64,000 nt of DNA. Origin: Trogon surrucura (lineage: Eukaryota > Chordata > Aves > Trogoniformes > Trogonidae). The stretch spans positions 13,658,001 to 13,722,000 of the forward strand of contig CM036626.1 in the NCBI GenBank assembly GCA_020746105.1, written 5' to 3'. How positions within the stretch are numbered: position 1 is the first letter of the stretch; each line of letters opens with the position of its first letter. The notes beneath the pieces were generated by a model that was not told where the DNA came from, ran no database searches, and saw nothing but the letters and a program-made list of their open reading frames with translations. Made by a program: the position numbers and the translations under genes. Of the stretch, positions 46,101 to 57,000 are shown piece by piece.

Positions 46101-48494
46101 ATGGACAGAACACTAGAAGCTCAGTCATTGACCCCAAAGCACTGCTGCTCCGGATTGAAATGTCTTTACTGTTCCTGACCTACGACCTTTCCAAAGCAGA
46201 GACATGAGAAAGTGTCTGCTGAGTTACACAGCACAGGGAGGCACTGGCACAAAATTTTCATCTGACATTAGATTAAATCTCTAAACTTTTCCTGACAAGC
46301 AGCACAATCCAAATCTGAATTAGACCTTTGTGAATACTTTAGCAGTACTATACACAGCGTTAATGAGAATATTCCATCTCAAATCTTTGTTGCTGTTGAA
46401 TATGTCTTGGTCCAGAAATAGTCCTAGTGAAAGCACTGAAATTATTCCCAGAATACAGTGCTCTTCAAAATGAAAATGAGTATTTCCTTTTCAGAATGGT
46501 CGTATTCAATTGTTAGTAGCTTTCAATATAGTCTGAAAAAACCTTGACACGTTTCTCACTTACTCTTTCTGTTCCAGTAGCAGGAATATCATATTAATAG
46601 CAAGGCTACCTTAAATGACCTACTTTTTCTAGTTTAGCTTCCCTTACTGGCTTCTGCCTGTTCACCTGCTTGTTTTGGTCCCCTGGTGACTAGGTGTACG
46701 GAGACTAGTTTCTTGTTGATATTTTGCAGATCACAATTGAAAATTAAAGATTAAACAATCCTCCCTCCTCAGACTATAGATTATAGTATAAATGCTTAAA
46801 AACTAAGTTATCAACCAGAAGGAACGGCTCTTCACCTATTTGTTTCTTTAAAGTTGACAGCATGAAGCAGCATTCGAAGACTGACCATCTGTCTGTAAAG
46901 GCAGGTAGTTTTTGGAAGCAAGATTTGAATTTTTACTGTACCTTACAGGAGAAATGTCCATAGTGTTTTACTTCCTCCTAAGAACCTAATGCAGAATGAG
47001 GTTTTGGAATTGCTGCATCGAAGCCCGACAAGTTACACTTATCAAAAACAATACCTGGGACATTGCAGGTGTTCTGGTTTTAGACTGCCACCACTACTCT
47101 CACTCCAACTTGTTAGTATCTGCAACAGCTAATTCTTGTTGCTGCACTATAAAAGCCACCTTTATGCCAAGACTGTGGCACATAGCGTATGGTTACTGGG
47201 ACGAACTTGAGAGGACAGAGTTTTGTGGGTATATGGTACAGTCCTTCAGTTGGGATTAGAGCCTTTGCAGTGAATCTCTGTCCAGAGAGGATGTTCCTGC
47301 ATTGAATCCCAAAATTCCAGAGAACTTTCCTTTCTTTTTGGGCCCCTTCACAGATTCGTAACTTTCTCGAAACCAGAAGAATATTACCACAGGCCAAAGT
47401 AACTGGGTCTGGTTAATGGGATGTACTTGACTTGATAGTCCCTTGATTACATATGAAAAAATCAAGTCAGCATTGTCGGTATTATCTTGGGAGAATTTAG
47501 AGATATCCGGGGAGAATTTAGAGATGCCTTGGGGAAATCTTGTTGTGATACTCTTCCATGCGGAGTGTTTTTACACGGAAATTTATATTGCCTGTATGGG
47601 TTTGCTTAGCTTCTGTTTCTTTGTGGAGTCATTATCCTTAGAGATGCTTGAAGGGGAAGAATATCTAAGCTTTTCTTTTTTCTGACATCTTTCTAAGATG
47701 TCATTTCTTTTGGATCACTTTGTAAGTGCCAGGTCTAGAACACAGGGTAGTGCTTATATTTAAAAAATGTGCTTCCTGCTACATGTCTTCATTGCCTTTT
47801 TCTGTCCTTATTTCAGGACTGCAGTATTTCTTTTAACTTCTTTGCTCATGTTCTGCCTAAGGATTTCTATATTTCCTAAAAATATCAGTTCATGTTTTTC
47901 TTCATCTGTGTTTTGAGAATATATAGGTTGGTCAAGATCTCTCAGACGTTTATATCTAAAACTGGAAATTTAGATCCCATTATATTTTTAGGTGATGACT
48001 GTTCAACAGAAATTCTTTGCTTACCGCTAATGAAGTAGCTCAATCAGAATTTTTTTGGGTACTGGCTGTGGCTGGATGGTTTTGGTTTCAAAAGCCCAAC
48101 ACTTAAGAGCTTGAAAAGTTCAGGCATCAATTCTGAACTGAGATACTGAAGGAGGAATCTTATTAAATGGTACATTCAGAAAAGTCTAATATTACAAGTG
48201 ATAGTCCTACTAGGTCCTTTTTGTTTGGACTCATCTTTGTATATTTGGACTTACATGTTCATTGTATCTGTTGGCAGAAAACTTAGCTTAAATAATAACT
48301 TCAGATACTGGAATTTATCCAGTAACATAGGTCTCAGAGCTCATCCTTTGACCCAAAACACAGTTTAAAAACCTCTTCAAAAACTTCAGATTTCATTGTG
48401 TCTGAGTATATTAAAGTTGTCACTGTGTAAATAAAATGATTCATCTGTAGTGATGTGATGCCTTTTAATCTTCAGTTGCTTTCTTTTGTTCCAG
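43192..48494 (+). other. DOCK3: DOCK3 intron, 5.3 kb, carrying a - strand CR1
   Basis: A 1.25-kb CR1 fills 44524-45768. A T/C-rich acceptor-like site at 43709 with a GTAAGT at 43765 delimits a 55-nt segment that is out of frame and contains stops. Nothing else is recognised in 45770-48494. Confidence 0.75.
44524..45768 (-). mobile_element. CR1 LINE, 1.25 kb, 5'-truncated, partial reverse transcriptase
   Basis: On the + strand it starts with the reversed CR1 tail (AGAATCACAGAATGGCCTAG) and GGAAGGGACCTTAGAGATCA. On the - strand it encodes the second half of ORF2. An open frame at 45703-45002 contains [37 protein letters not shown], the catalytic-site segment [32 protein letters not shown] and KCKVLHLG. 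Frameshifts follow, with [13 protein letters not shown] and [20 protein letters not shown] in another frame (45222-44953) and the C-terminal part at 44956-44762. The endonuclease and the N-terminal reverse-transcriptase part are missing. It cannot encode a working protein. Confidence 0.93.
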
Positions 48495-48657
48495 GACTGC
48501 ATCAGCCTGGGCTCCGGAGAGCCAAGCAGGAGCGCGTACCACTCTTTTGTCCTTTACCACAATAACAGCCCTCGATGGGGGGAAATCATCAAGTTGCCCA
48601 TCCCTATCGACAGGTTCCGTGGCTCTCACCTCCGCTTTGAGTTCAGACATTGCTCCA
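48495..48657 (+). CDS. DOCK3: DOCK3 exon i (163 nt, DHR-1 core)
   Basis: The acceptor TTTCTTTTGTTCCAG ends at 48494 and the donor GTGAGT starts at 48658. It reads DCISLGSGEPSRSAYHSFVL, YHNNSPRWGEIIKLPIPID and RFRGSHLRFEFRHCS plus one base (phase 1). SGEPxxxxYHSFVLYHxNSPRW and HLRFEFRHCS are hallmark DHR-1 motifs of the DOCK-B pair. Confidence 0.97.
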
Positions 48658-49148
48658 GTGAGTGCAAAATATAACCAAGAGAAATCAAAAAAAGCTGAGG
48701 TCTTTCCCTTGTCAATTTATATTTGGGTGAGGCTGTTACTGGGCGGAAAGCAGGGAAAGGGCACCAGCCTGCAATAGGGTGAAGGTGCGCTGCTCACGAG
48801 GCAGTTGCTACATTTATTAAACTGCACATTAAAAACATTGGGAATGATCAGTGCAGGGCAAAACATTTCGTAGCTGTTCTCCCCTGCTGTTCTTTTGCTC
48901 TGTTTTCCTGTAGAATGTTTTCTTTATGGCATATATTCTGTATTTTCCTTTGTTCAGTATGTTTGTGTTTGTTTTGACGCTTGTCAGTCATTTGCATGGA
49001 ATTAGACATAGAATATTATGCGGTTTTTCTTATGTAACCTGCATGCTTTTTGTTAGGCATGCGGAGAAGTTAGTCAACAACCTCGTGGTATATATGGGGA
49101 CACAGAATACATACAAGTGTGATTCTTTACTTCTGTCTCTCGCTACAG
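48658..49148 (+). other. DOCK3: DOCK3 intron, 491 nt
   Basis: Short AT-rich intron; nothing besides the splice sites is seen. The + strand frame 48926-49312 reads through it into the next exon in the wrong context before the exon begins. Confidence 0.8.
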
Positions 49149-49255
49149 CAAAAGACAAGGGAGAAAAGAAGCTCTTTGGTTTTGCATTCACTCCGTTGAT
49201 GAGAGATGACGGCACTACCTTGTCGGACGATATCCATGAGCTTTATGTTTATAAG
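49149..49255 (+). CDS. DOCK3: DOCK3 exon j (107 nt, DHR-1)
   Basis: The acceptor TCTGTCTCTCGCTACAG ends at 49148 and the donor GTACCA starts at 49256. It completes threonine and reads KDKGEKKLFGFAFTPLMRDD and GTTLSDDIHELYVYK (phase 0). The pattern KxKGEKKLFGFxFxxLMxxDGxTLxDxxHELxVxK is the second half of DHR-1 in DOCK3/4. Confidence 0.97.
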
Positions 49256-49955
49256 GTACCAACTACTCTCTGCAGAATTTTCACCTACTCATCTCTACTT
49301 CAGTTTAAATAACTAATGGTCTTTAAATGATCTTGGTTTTCCCCTCATTAGAAGTACGTGAGGAACAGATTAATAGTAGTTTCAAAATATTATAAACTAA
49401 AAAATCACATGACTAGTTATGGGTACGGCGTTTTTTTCTAAGTACAGCTTACCTTTTCCCTTCAGATAATGATGCTTTATCTTCTGTTAGTCCTGTCCAC
49501 TTTGAATTCAAACATCCTAGTGTCTGTGAACATTCAGCATTTTTACCAGCCTATGGCGTTACTCTGTGCCTTTGTACTCTGAAATTATGCTGTACTTCAA
49601 ACGCGTCGTGTTGCAATGCTACAGTCTGGCAAGGAGCTTGGGGGCTTGTTTGTTTTTTTTATCTTCCTACTGATTTACCTTGGGTTATGATTTTTAGACA
49701 GCAACACTAAGTTGTACGGTTGGAAGATTGTGATAAGTTCTAAGGAGCAAGTGGTTAGGAGGCCCCACTTTCTAGAGCTGCGTCTGGTTTTTGTGCGTAC
49801 AGGCCCTGAGGGTGGTGAGGACAACTTTCTCTTCCAAGTGTTTGTGTCCACCCAAAAGATCAGTAAAGGTACCGTTGGGTGATTGCTGTCAGAAGTGTGA
49901 GCGTGTGGAATGAGATAGACTGGGTACAGTTCCATTTCTTGTCCTGTATCTGCAG
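49256..49955 (+). other. DOCK3: DOCK3 intron, 700 nt
   Basis: No repeat or additional exon recognised. Confidence 0.8.
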
Positions 49956-50127
49956 TGTGATGAGAACAGCACGTTTAACAATCACGCGCTGTACCTGGGG
50001 CTGCCGTGCTGCAAAGAGGACTACAACGGCTGCCCCAACATCCCTTCCAGCCTCATTTTCCAGCGCAGCACCAAAGAGACTTTTTCTGTCTCCACACAGC
50101 TTTCTTCTACCAAACTGACCCAGAATG
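49956..50127 (+). CDS. DOCK3: DOCK3 exon k (172 nt, end of DHR-1)
   Basis: The acceptor TTGTCCTGTATCTGCAG ends at 49955 and the donor GTAAGT starts at 50128. It reads CDENSTFNNHALYLGLPCCK, EDYNGCPNIPSSLIFQRST, KETFSVSTQLSSTKLTQN and one base (phase 1). STKLTQN is conserved across DOCK-A and DOCK-B at the DHR-1 to helical-repeat boundary. The Cys-rich LGLPCCKEDYNGCPNIP loop is DOCK3-specific compared with DOCK4 as I remember it. Confidence 0.97.
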
Positions 50128-50729
50128 GTAAGTAGCTGATCCTTCAGAGTGGTCCAAGGCAACAGGGGTTATGAAGAACAGAGATAAGATGGATATGCTT
50201 GTGCTGTTTATTTTACTAAAATACTTATTTGTTATAATTTCATTATACGTATGCTGCTTTTCTACTAACACTATTGAAATGAGCAGAAACTGTTTTTTTG
50301 TGGAAATAAGTATATTTACAGAGGACAGAGAAATTACAGACGTTACTGTAAGTGCAGGAGAAGGGCAGTACGTGAAATCAGAATTAACTTTCATTGAATG
50401 ATAGAAAAAAAATCAATGTTAGCACTTCTGCATAATCCAAAGTTTGTATAGTTCAGCTTTTACAGTGCTGTTCAATAAATAAAACTTCGTTATGGCAACA
50501 TTCCTGAACCACAGGAAGACAAAACTGCATCATCCATAGCGCAGTGTCAGGTCACATAGGTCACATAGTAGTATTTTCCTTTTTATTTTCCTTTATTTAT
50601 TTATTTTCCCCTGAGAAGCGTGAGCTGCAACAAGAGCAGAAGTGTAACATAATGAGTCTCTGGTGGGTCTGGGGCTACCGTTCGTCCCTCTGTGTATGGA
50701 TTCTAGCTCTTTCTCTCCCTGTTCCGCAG
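50128..50729 (+). other. DOCK3: DOCK3 intron, 602 nt
   Basis: AT-rich; nothing else recognised. Confidence 0.8.
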
Positions 50730-50827
50730 TGGATTTGCTCGCCCTACTGAAATGGAAAGCTTACCCAGACCGTGTGATGGATATTCTGGGAAGACTGAGA
50801 CACGTCAGTGGCGAGGAAATTGTTAAG
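50730..50827 (+). CDS. DOCK3: DOCK3 exon l (98 nt, first helical repeat)
   Basis: The acceptor TCTCCCTGTTCCGCAG ends at 50729 and the donor GTACTA starts at 50828. It completes valine and reads DLLALLKWKAYPDRVMDILG and RLRHVSGEEIVK (phase 0). The NxDLLxLLKW opening of the ARM-like helical region follows DHR-1 in DOCK proteins (DOCK1 NVDLLGLLKWRS). Confidence 0.97.
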
Positions 50828-52856
50828 GTACTACATGAAATAACGGTGTTTGGATGTATCTGTGACAGCAAGTGAATTCAGACCCACAGTTCACTTCTGG
50901 ATGTTCCCTGTTACTGTATTTTTTTTAGTCATGCTGTGAATTCCCACAGTGTATGAATTGGGATATTATTTTGACATGAAGCCGAACAGGAAGGTACAGT
51001 CCAAAAATTAAGGATGTTTAGTCCTTGGGATCAAAATAGAGCTCATCCTTAGTAAAAATTCCCTCACCCACGTGTACTGTGAGTATCAGGTCCTCGGCAC
51101 CAATAGTTCCACTCTGCAGGCCCACTCCTGTTGAGCCGCACTGCCTGCCCATGCAGACGCAGCCACCGGTGGTGGTGTTCTGGGGAGATTTGCCTGCTCA
51201 AAAGGTGTTTTCTAAAGGATATTCTCTGAAATTTTGTGAGTGTGGTTGGTCATTTCTGGAGTGAAGAAAACAGAGCTGATTCAGAAAACCTGGCCTTTTC
51301 GAACAGCTAGTAATATGGAGTTGATCTATATTTCTGTTTTGCAAGTATTCCAAACATCTATGTAGAGGAGGAAGGAATATGAAACCTCAAAAGTTAAGCT
51401 TTGCTCAGTGGTCAGTGATCCATCCTGCAAACCCGTTTTCCTGTCCCAGTGCTGTGAAGTGGAGCTGTTGCCTAGAGCCCCAGTTGCTCTCTACCACGTG
51501 TAGCCTATCAGCAATCTGTCTCCTGTCTGGTAATTCCATCACCTTTTGTAACCTCTGTTGCTCCGTGTGCCAGTCCTTCGTGTGACATACACTTTCCTAG
51601 GTCAGAGGAATTAAACGTGTTTGAATACTTGTGATCCCAGCAAAACAAAAGTGCATTCTAAATATCCCTCTGATAACTTCAGGTGTGCTGAGAACTCTTC
51701 CTAGAATTTGTTTCTATAAATATATAAATAAAAGAAGATAATTTGTAACAGCAAACAACTACAGAGAAGAAACCAAAGATCAACTGCAGCACTCAATTAG
51801 TGGCTTATGATTAAAGCCTCTTCACTGCAACTCATTTGAATGTTGCCGTATCTTAAGTGTCAATCTTCACGATAACTTCATAACAGTAACAGAAGAGGAC
51901 AATACCCTGGTTTATATTGGAATTCTTCAATACTGCCGTGTTTTGTACCCTTTGCTTGCAGGGCAGTACAAGTGTCTGGTTTTTATAGAGAAAAGCATAC
52001 GAAGATATAGATTAAATAAAAGAAAAGCTCTTTCCATAGGGTGAAGTAATTGATTCCCTCCCTAAAAGAGCTGTCCTTTGACAACGGGATATGAAGAACA
52101 GAATGCAGTAATTCAGAAAAAAAGACATTTTATCCTGTCAGAGACTTCATGAATTGATACATTTTATTTCTTGTTTTCCACATCAGAAATATAATTAGAA
52201 TAGATTAGAAAATCATGCGAGAATGTGCAGTTGACTTACTTGTCAGCATTCTTATCCACAGTCACCATTTCTGAGGACTGGGCTTTTGGTAAAGAAAATC
52301 ACTGAATTGTCAGCATTCACAAAGGCACAGTGTTATGGATGTAGAAACAGTTGACAATATGTAGCTTGACCCAATTAATGCATGTTATAAAAGCTTTACT
52401 TTCTGTATATAACAAAAGTTTTCAATACCGAACAGGATTTGGAGCCTGGTATAATGGTATTCCAAGTCTGAAATTTGATGACGAACAGTATCTGATACAC
52501 TAATGACATGAGAGTGCAAGTTGCTTTGCCAGCATTGTTAGGCAGCACTTGTAGTCAGCTTACAGTGAAAGGAGCCCTCAGTTACACTTAGAGATCAGGC
52601 ATGCTGTACATATTGCTTATTTGGGGTTTTTTTCTGTCATTTTTGGTTACAGATATTCCCTGTAAACAGAAGAAGTATTCTTAGTATAAACAAATGAAAA
52701 CCTGTCATGTCATATGGATGAACCTGAAGTGGTTTGTCCTTGGCATGTGTTTCACAAAGATATTGACATGTATAAAATAATTAAAGCAGGGGAGAAATAA
52801 CCCTTCTTTGGAATAGAATTGAATTTGAAATCCTTCATTTATTCTTGTCATTTTAG
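50828..52856 (+). other. DOCK3: DOCK3 intron, 2.0 kb
   Basis: No transposon, RNA gene or extra exon recognised. Confidence 0.75.
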
Positions 52857-52940
52857 TTCCTACAAGATATTCTTGACACGTTGTTTGTGGTTTTGGATGA
52901 CAACACGGAAAAGTACGGTCTGTTGGTATTTCAGTCCTTG
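52857..52940 (+). CDS. DOCK3: DOCK3 exon m (84 nt)
   Basis: The acceptor TTGTCATTTTAG ends at 52856 and the donor GTAAGC starts at 52941. It reads FLQDILDTLFVVLDDN, then TEKYGLLVFQSL (phase 0 on both sides). FLQDxLDxLFxIxxxN is conserved in the helical-repeat region. At 28 codons it is frame-neutral if skipped, but its conservation suggests it is constitutive. Confidence 0.97.
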
Positions 52941-53286
52941 GTAAGCTGCTGAATTGTTTCTTTCCTTTATCGCATGGCCTCTGAGTTTTGTTGTGATCGT
53001 GTTACTAGTGTTTTACTTCCATGAAATATTCATCTGGATCCAGCCCTGTGGTTTTTGTAATAATTAATCTTGGGTGAGCAGGGGAGGATAGCCTAACAGA
53101 TCTGAGGGCATCACTGCTTGCTGTCACTTGGGAGAAGCAAACAGTAACATCTAATAACACGACTACTGACTCTTTAAAGAAATGCATGTGCTGCGGTGTT
53201 TGCTTAGCTTGTGTAACTTCTTTATAGAAACCTAGCAACAACGTGCAGTTGCCTTTAGTATGGGTGTGCTTTTTCATCTCCCCCAG
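52941..53286 (+). other. DOCK3: DOCK3 intron, 346 nt
   Basis: Only splice signals seen. Confidence 0.8.
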
Positions 53287-53387
53287 GTGTTCATCATAAA
53301 TCTGCTGCGTGACAGCAAGTATTTTCATTTTCGACCTGTGATGGACACTTACATTCAGAAGCACTTCGCAGGAGCGCTGGCCTACAA
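53287..53387 (+). CDS. DOCK3: DOCK3 exon n (101 nt)
   Basis: The acceptor TTCATCTCCCCCAG ends at 53286 and the donor GTAGGT starts at 53388. It reads VFIINLLRDSKYFHFRPVMD and TYIQKHFAGALAY, plus two bases of lysine (phase 2). The motif HFxPVMDTYIxxHFAGALAY is shared with DOCK4 and, more loosely, DOCK1. A long antisense frame (53547-53005, 180 codons) covers this exon and is considered a shadow. Confidence 0.97.
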
Positions 53388-53993
53388 GTAGGTTTTGTTG
53401 ATCTGTCGCGTTAGGAGATGGTGTTAGTGAGCCTTGGAATGATGTCACCATCAGAATCATAACTTTCATGTTAGCGGTGACTCTGAAAGTAGAACTGCTC
53501 AGATGGAAGTTGTTCAGCACAGTTAGAGAAAAGCTGCTGAATGTCACCCATGACTACGAATGAGCAGAATTTGGAGTTTATCTTGCCTTTATGAAGTGGA
53601 AAATCTTACTTTCTTGGTTTTTAACTGAAAAGACACTGTCACTGAGCGTTTGTTTAGAGGAGCTCTGGAATTTCATATTGGAAAAAAGTGCATTTTGGTC
53701 TTAGAGCTATATTACATGCGTTTGTCAAAGCTGACTCTTTAATAACATCTTTTCCTTAGTGTTCATCATAGTCTGAGTCAACTACAGAGAAGAAAGTACA
53801 TTCTGGCTTTGAAACCTAAATAAACTTACGTATTATGTAAATTCACTAATTAGGACAGCTGTAGTTGATCACTAAAATGAAGTGAAATGAGACTATTCTA
53901 TAGATTTCTCTCTAAAAACAAAATGTTTGTTACCTGACTATTTTTAAAATAGTGCTGAAGGTTCTTCATCTTTTTACTGTTTGTTACGTTCAG
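53388..53993 (+). other. DOCK3: DOCK3 intron, 606 nt
   Basis: AT-rich; nothing recognised apart from splice sites. Confidence 0.8.
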
Positions 53994-54075
53994 AGAACTG
54001 ATCCGATGTTTGAAGTGGTACATGGACCGTTCCGCTGAGCTCGTACGCCAAGATCACATCCAGGAAGCGATGAGA
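53994..54075 (+). CDS. DOCK3: DOCK3 exon o (82 nt)
   Basis: The acceptor GTTACGTTCAG ends at 53993 and the donor GTACGT starts at 54076. It completes lysine and reads ELIRCLKWYMDRSAELVRQD and HIQEAMR (phase 0). A second AG two bases downstream of the acceptor would shift the frame and is not used in this model. Confidence 0.96.
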
Positions 54076-57000
54076 GTACGTAGTCAGGGCAAGTGTGTGT
54101 GTGTGTGTGTTCCAGCTGGGACGCAGAAGGACTGGGGAAGCTGAAAGTCAAGGATAGTCTCGCACTGACTTCTTACTTGTTTAACTAGAATATATGGTTT
54201 TTAAAAATTACTTTGTGAAAAATTTAATTTTGGGGGAAGGTTCACTCTTGTGCAGAAAAAAAAAAGTATGAATTATGTCCCTTAAGTCATTTTGAAGAAG
54301 CCCTGTGGAAGACTTAAGTGGGACTTAAATGGAGTGTGTATGCCCTGGCCATTTATGTAGGTGGCCTACGCCTTGCACTTAATGAAACAGTTGTTCTGAA
54401 TGTATTAGACACAGGTGCTGTGGATCAAAGATACGCTTTTCGTTTCTGGCCATGACACAACTTCATTGTATTACCAGTTGAAGTTCTGGAGTATGTTCAA
54501 GAAGCAGATAAATGAGCCATTAACTGGGTGGAAATTCGAACAACTGTCATTGCACAGGACCTGAATCACAGTTCCACGATGAGAGCGTGGCCTCGCAGGG
54601 AGGCACGGCTTTCTAGTGGTGTGTGAAGCAAAGGGAATGGCTGCTATTACAGAGAAATCAGAGAATAGATAAAGCATTAGTTTTACCATGTGTAATTGTA
54701 AAACAGAAGGGTAGTGCGCCGAGTCCGTAAATACAGGATTCCAAAATTGGCAGGAAGATACTTCTTTTTGAGTGAATGTCCATGTGTACCTTCTTCCTCT
54801 GCATAGGCTTACGTCCAGACGTGAGTCTGGGCACGTTTGGAACCAGTAGCAGAGATGAGCACTTCCTTTTTCTCACTTCTTCATGTCACGACAAACAGAT
54901 GAAGCATCTCACAGGTGGAGCACACACACGTACATGTACTACTCCTTTAATTTCTGGCAACCATTTGGGAGAATCAGAGGTTGTTCCTTGTTAGACGTAT
55001 TTATGATTGTGTCTTGGCAAACATCTCACACTTTATTATGGCTTTTTCTTTCTTTTTGTTATGCTTTTTTCTTTGTCTCCTGTAGTCTAATTTTGTCAAT
55101 ATTTTGGAAGTAGTAGGTTTTTTTTTTAGAGAATCCTTATTCCATTTGAATGGTATAGCATCACCACCATCAGCTAGCTTTCAAGATCTGTTAAGATCAA
55201 ATTCTCATACTTGCAAGGGCATTATACCAGTGTTTACTTTCTTTTGTACATATTTTACATACTTAGAAACTTCTTCTTTCTAATGCTTTTCAACTGCAGA
55301 TCTATAGGGAATGCTAAAAATGGGGCAAAGATGTCTTTCCAGCTTTCTCACTTTTTTTTTTCCCATCCTTATCCTTCTTTTTTTATTTAATTACCAAAAA
55401 AAAATATTACGATCATGAGATGAGAGGAAAATCTCTAGCTGGAATGATTTCTAGAAGTTTTTCTTCTCTCTCAAACCGCTCGTTAGTGCTATAGGCAGCG
55501 CAGCAAATGGAGGTGTGTGACGTTGTCCCCACGTGATCTGTATTTTTTTGATCCACATAGTACTCTTCAGAAATAACAAAGGTACGAGTGCTGCAGTGCC
55601 TTTCAGAATAAGGTACATTCTTCCAGGGATTTTCAAGGCAGCTCTTTCCTTACTGGGAATCTCAAGTGCTTGCCTAGAAAGCTCGTGAGGTCAGTGTGAA
55701 GAGCTGACAGCACAAACCTTTCCAAGCACAGGAGTTCAGAGTTACCATCAGAGTTTCTGCAGACTTAAGGGTGCATCTGTCACTGACACTGTCACCGACA
55801 CTGCTGTCACATCTTACTCAGACAGTTTTCTTTGCAGGTGTATCTTGGAGGCCCAAATTAAGGTCTTTATATTCTTATTAATTACTTCATACAGAAATAA
55901 TTACCTTATTCGGTGATGTAAAGTTTCTAAAGCCTCAGTTTTTCCAAGAACACCTGAAAGTCACTGCTGTAATTATAACTGTTGCCCCCAGGTGAGTCTG
56001 TTCATGGGACTTGCTCCTCCTTCTGTTGCTGCTGCCTTGAACTTGCCTTAGGTGTTTCACTTGATCTCGCAAGACTAAAATCAGTACCTTCACTTGAACC
56101 TTTGCACTTTTTTTCTTAAAACTGCATGGTGATTGTAAAACTTCTTGTACTTGGAAAAAATACGTTGACAGTAGCAGGAGGGTCTCTAGCTGCTCTTGAA
56201 TGGTAAAACGGATATTCAGAGACTACTGAAAATGGCTTTTACTCAGTTTGGTTAAGACAGTGAAAGAGATTCAGACCTTCAGAGCTAATTCTCTTATCAC
56301 AAGCACAGCATATGTAAAGGTTACCCGTTCTACATACTCCAGACTTTTTTCCTAAAGTAATCTTTGAGTTTCTTGAGTCAGGAAATTAATCTGGGCTTTT
56401 TCTTAAAGCTGCTCTGTACAAGGTTGATTCATCTGTTCATACTCCAAACATCAGGCGTGGTTTGCCTTTTATCTGAATTGAACAGGCCCTTCATCTCTAC
56501 AGCAGTCAAGTCCAGATGTGCAGCTGCGCTGTCCCCCAGGCTGTCCACTGGATTTATGAATGGGATACAGTAAAACCCTCAAATGTTGTCTGAGCATAAT
56601 CCCTGAAGGCTCAACTGACACTAGTGTCTCTGGAGAGTATCTTTATCCACTAGACCTGCAGAATAACCACAGAAATCTATCCATGTTTTCACCTGTGCTA
56701 TCACAGAAGCTTCTAACTGCTGCTTTTGTCATGGTGGTCTGGTTTTAATTCTCCTGGGACAATGCAGCCAACCACCAGGTAATCTGTGCCAGCTGAGAGG
56801 TGCTGTTCCTATGTTCACAGAGTGAACATGCACATGGACAGTCACTCAGAGAAGAAGGGAAGGTTGCTCATTAGTAAGTGGAAGTTCTTGGAGATGCATT
56901 GCTCGTATGCACATTTCACACCTTTTCCTGTCTCCTAGAGTACCACTGGTGGTGGTTACGGATTGTTTGGTTGAGAGAAAATAAGGTTCTGATGCTCTTT

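Noticed and set aside
55933-55991. Segment ending in CCCCAG|GTGAGT
   Set aside because: 59 nt breaks the frame and the acceptor TTCTAAAG is weak.
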